From: Methylomonas sp.
GTDB taxonomy: Bacteria > Pseudomonadota > Gammaproteobacteria > Methylococcales > Methylomonadaceae
NCBI RefSeq assembly: GCF_023228165.1
Contig: NZ_JALOBS010000015.1
Location: 1 to 64,000, forward strand
DNA: 64,000 nt
Reading direction: 5' to 3'
The position numbers and the translations under genes were made by a program. Below the pieces are notes generated by a model, which did no database searches, was not told the origin of the DNA, and saw nothing but the letters and a program-made list of their open reading frames with translations. Shown piece after piece: positions 62,573 to 64,000 of this stretch (the first letter of the stretch is position 1; each line of letters opens with the position of its first letter).

Positions 62573-63289
62573 CTAAGCCTTTACAACACGCTTGCGATTC
62601 ATGCCGATTAACCCCGCTAGTGTGCTACCGAACAGCCAAACGGCAGTCGGCAATGGAACAGCCGCGACTCCAGTGATAGTCAGCGACAATGGAAATGCAC
62701 CCATTGTGCCTTTTTCAGGTAAATTATGCCCTGTCATGCAGAGCGGTCCCATCATTCCACCCTCGGTGCAGTCGGCATATACGATGCTGTCTGCAATTCC
62801 GCTCATAGTGGTTTTATCAAAGGCGAAGGTAAAGTAGGCATTGTAATTCCGTGTATTTCCATCTAAATAACCATAATAAGTTGCATTGTCCGCTGTCGTC
62901 GCATAACCACCACCAGTAAAGACGTCTGTTGTATCTTTCAAAAACACCGAAGTTGTCACGATATTCCCTTCGATAGCCTGAGCAAGTTGATAATTAAGAT
63001 GCATAAGGGGATAAGACTGCGGTGGATTAGGGTTTATATCATCAGCTGGGTACATAGCTGAGTTCATGGTGCCCCTCAGCTCAGATACCGTTTCAGTTGC
63101 GGCATCCCAACTGAATGTGCCGTTGAATGTGGTATGGCCGACCGTCGTAGCGGGTTCTGCGAAGACGCCGGTGACGTTGTAGGTGGCGATTGCAGCCTCG
63201 GCAATTGAAACGTTGGCAAACACTAACACCGATGCAAGCAATAAATGCGCGGCTTTAATGCCTTGAATAGAGCTTCGTTTACTATACAT
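62573..63289 (-). CDS. Secreted protein with VPLPA-CTERM sorting signal
   Basis: The 238-residue protein has a signal peptide (HLLLASVLVFANVSIAEA), a beta-rich middle part with no family I recognise (FNGTFSWDAATETVSELRG, FTFAFDKTTMSGIADSIVYADC), and a C-terminal VPLPTAVWLFGSTLAGLIG followed by MNRKR. That tail is a VPLPA-type PEP-CTERM-like signal for an exosortase. The gene is one of two similar neighbours (next at 63508). The exosortase is not in the window. Confidence 0.85.
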   Translation of the reverse strand: MYSKRSSIQGIKAAHLLLASVLVFANVSIAEAAIATYNVTGVFAEPATTVGHTTFNGTFSWDAATETVSELRGTMNSAMYPADDINPNPPQSYPLMHLNYQLAQAIEGNIVTTSVFLKDTTDVFTGGGYATTADNATYYGYLDGNTRNYNAYFTFAFDKTTMSGIADSIVYADCTEGGMMGPLCMTGHNLPEKGTMGAFPLSLTITGVAAVPLPTAVWLFGSTLAGLIGMNRKRVVKA

Positions 63290-63348
63290 TACTAAATACC
63301 TGAAAAATTATTGGTTGGGTAAAACCGTGTCTATGTTGTGCAATCAAT

Positions 63349-63464
63349 GGCGCGGGTGCTCGGATTTTCCAAGTGCCCGCGCCTTAAGATCCTTTTAGCG
63401 TTAACAAACCTTTGAGAGACCCGGTCTCCAGATCTATCAGGGAAAGCTGAGTTGCTAGCTTTCC
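63349..63464. repeat. Three hairpins between the tandem VPLPA-CTERM genes
   Basis: GGCGCGGG and CCCGCGCC (63349-63383), GAGACC-C-GGTCTC (63416-63428) and GGAAAGCT/AGCTTTCC (63441-63464) are perfect inverted repeats. At least one probably ends the transcript of the upstream minus-strand gene. None has a strong T-run in that direction. Confidence 0.55.
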
Positions 63465-63507
63465 TTTAGTTTTGCTGCTGTTGTCAACGAATCACGTTTC
63501 AGTTTGC

Positions 63508-64000
63508 TTAAGCAGGCTGCACGCTTTTGCGGCGGCTAGCGCCCAACAGGCTCAATAAGGCACTACCAAACAACCAGCCGGCAGCAGGTACTGGTACTGG
63601 AGCAACCTCACTGATGCTGAGAGACAGAGGCGCACCGCCCATTGATCCACCACCGCTGAATGCAGTCATACCCATCGAACCAGTCAGCATAGGCCCCATC
63701 AGACCCAGTGCGGTCATGTCGCCGTAGACGATTTGGTCCGCGGTTGCCGATGTGTCGGTTAGGTTAGTGGAATCAAACACCAGGGTAAAAAAGGCGTTGT
63801 AATTGCGGATGTTGCCATCCCCCATCGTACCGTAGGCCATCGGAGTAACCGTCACGTCATAACCGCCACCAGTCACAACGTCAGTACTATTTTGCAAAAA
63901 TGAAGTGACTGTCACCAAATTGCCGGAAGTACTGCTGACTAGTTGATGGGTTAGATTCAGTAACGGCGCATCGTTAAGGGCATACCCGCCGGGTTTGGCA
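63508..64000 (-). CDS. Secreted protein with VPLPA-CTERM sorting signal, partial
   Basis: The gene runs off the window edge at its 5' end. The visible frame continues upstream of an internal TTG at 63918 (KPGGYALNDAPLLNLTHQLV) and aligns with the neighbour at 62573: NLVTVTSFLQNSTDVVTGGGYD against NIVTTSVFLKDTTDVFTGGGYA, and IRNYNAFFTLVFDSTNL against TRNYNAYFTFAFDKTTM. The end PVPVPAAGWLFGSALLSLLGASRRK is the sorting signal. The product should be an exported, exosortase-processed protein. The two genes are tandem paralogues. Confidence 0.82.
   Translation of the reverse strand, partial: AKPGGYALNDAPLLNLTHQLVSSTSGNLVTVTSFLQNSTDVVTGGGYDVTVTPMAYGTMGDGNIRNYNAFFTLVFDSTNLTDTSATADQIVYGDMTALGLMGPMLTGSMGMTAFSGGGSMGGAPLSLSISEVAPVPVPAAGWLFGSALLSLLGASRRKSVQPA

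Noticed and set aside
1..64000. tRNA, rRNA, CRISPR arrays, complete transposases
   Set aside because: I scanned the intergenic regions by eye and saw no T-loop signature, rRNA motif, spaced direct repeats or transposase frames.

Overview
The window looks like chromosomal DNA of a gammaproteobacterial methanotroph, most likely of the Methylomonas/Methylobacter group. This is an inference: no methane monooxygenase gene is present. It rests on the sucrose cluster sps-spp-fruK, three proteins with VPLPA-type C-terminal sorting signals, a hydroxypyruvate isomerase/tartronate semialdehyde reductase pair, and a gammaproteobacterial set of housekeeping genes (pilSR, relA, htpG, mltD-yafS-rnhA, trkA, zwf, aqpZ). 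I see no rRNA, tRNA, CRISPR array or complete insertion sequence.

Layout. 1-1833: ADP-forming succinyl-CoA synthetase (or malate-CoA ligase) genes sucC and sucD, sucD cut by the window edge. 1921-4892: pilS-pilR. 4973-8514: an anchored hypothetical protein, an EAL phosphodiesterase with degenerate receiver and GGDEF domains, and a divergent HDOD gene. 8702-11992: a Pho box, an OprP/OprO-type phosphate porin and a beta-propeller lipoprotein. 11976-14804: two tandem Wzx-like flippases. 15134-17373: aqpZ and zwf, convergent on a perfect 32-base palindrome. 17631-18431: a membrane-anchored protein with four DSVLxRHY motifs.

18556-26078 holds a complete Anbu-type cluster: two Anbu proteasome-like peptidases around an ATP-grasp/alpha-E pair, followed by a large transglutaminase-DUF2126 protein. 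A HPPD-like VOC protein follows. This predicted peptide synthesis and degradation system has no settled biochemical function, and the duplicated Anbu gene inside one cluster is its most unusual point.

28629-37135 (minus strand) is a poly-N-acetylglucosamine locus in the order pgaB, lectin-like gene, pgaA, pgaC, pgaD. pgaC carries an in-frame TGA just before its QxxRW motif, and PgaA contains a tandem duplication of about 331 residues. 37302-49901 contains a secreted hypothetical protein, an MIF-like tautomerase, a double-Cache protein, bacterioferritin, a dispersed-repeat-like element, htpG, relA, mltD, yafS, rnhA and small genes. 49949-52620 is a compact unit with a Fur box, porin, FMN-binding flavoprotein, four-helix membrane protein and terminator, which I read as a possible iron/electron-transfer system. 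52679-57718 carries a MazG-like protein, glxR-hyi, a VOC protein, two coiled-coil/membrane genes and trkA. 57989-61864 is sps-spp-fruK. Where an amylosucrase gene is expected in methanotrophs there is instead a broken RHS-core remnant. The window ends in two tandem VPLPA-CTERM genes, the last one cut by the edge.
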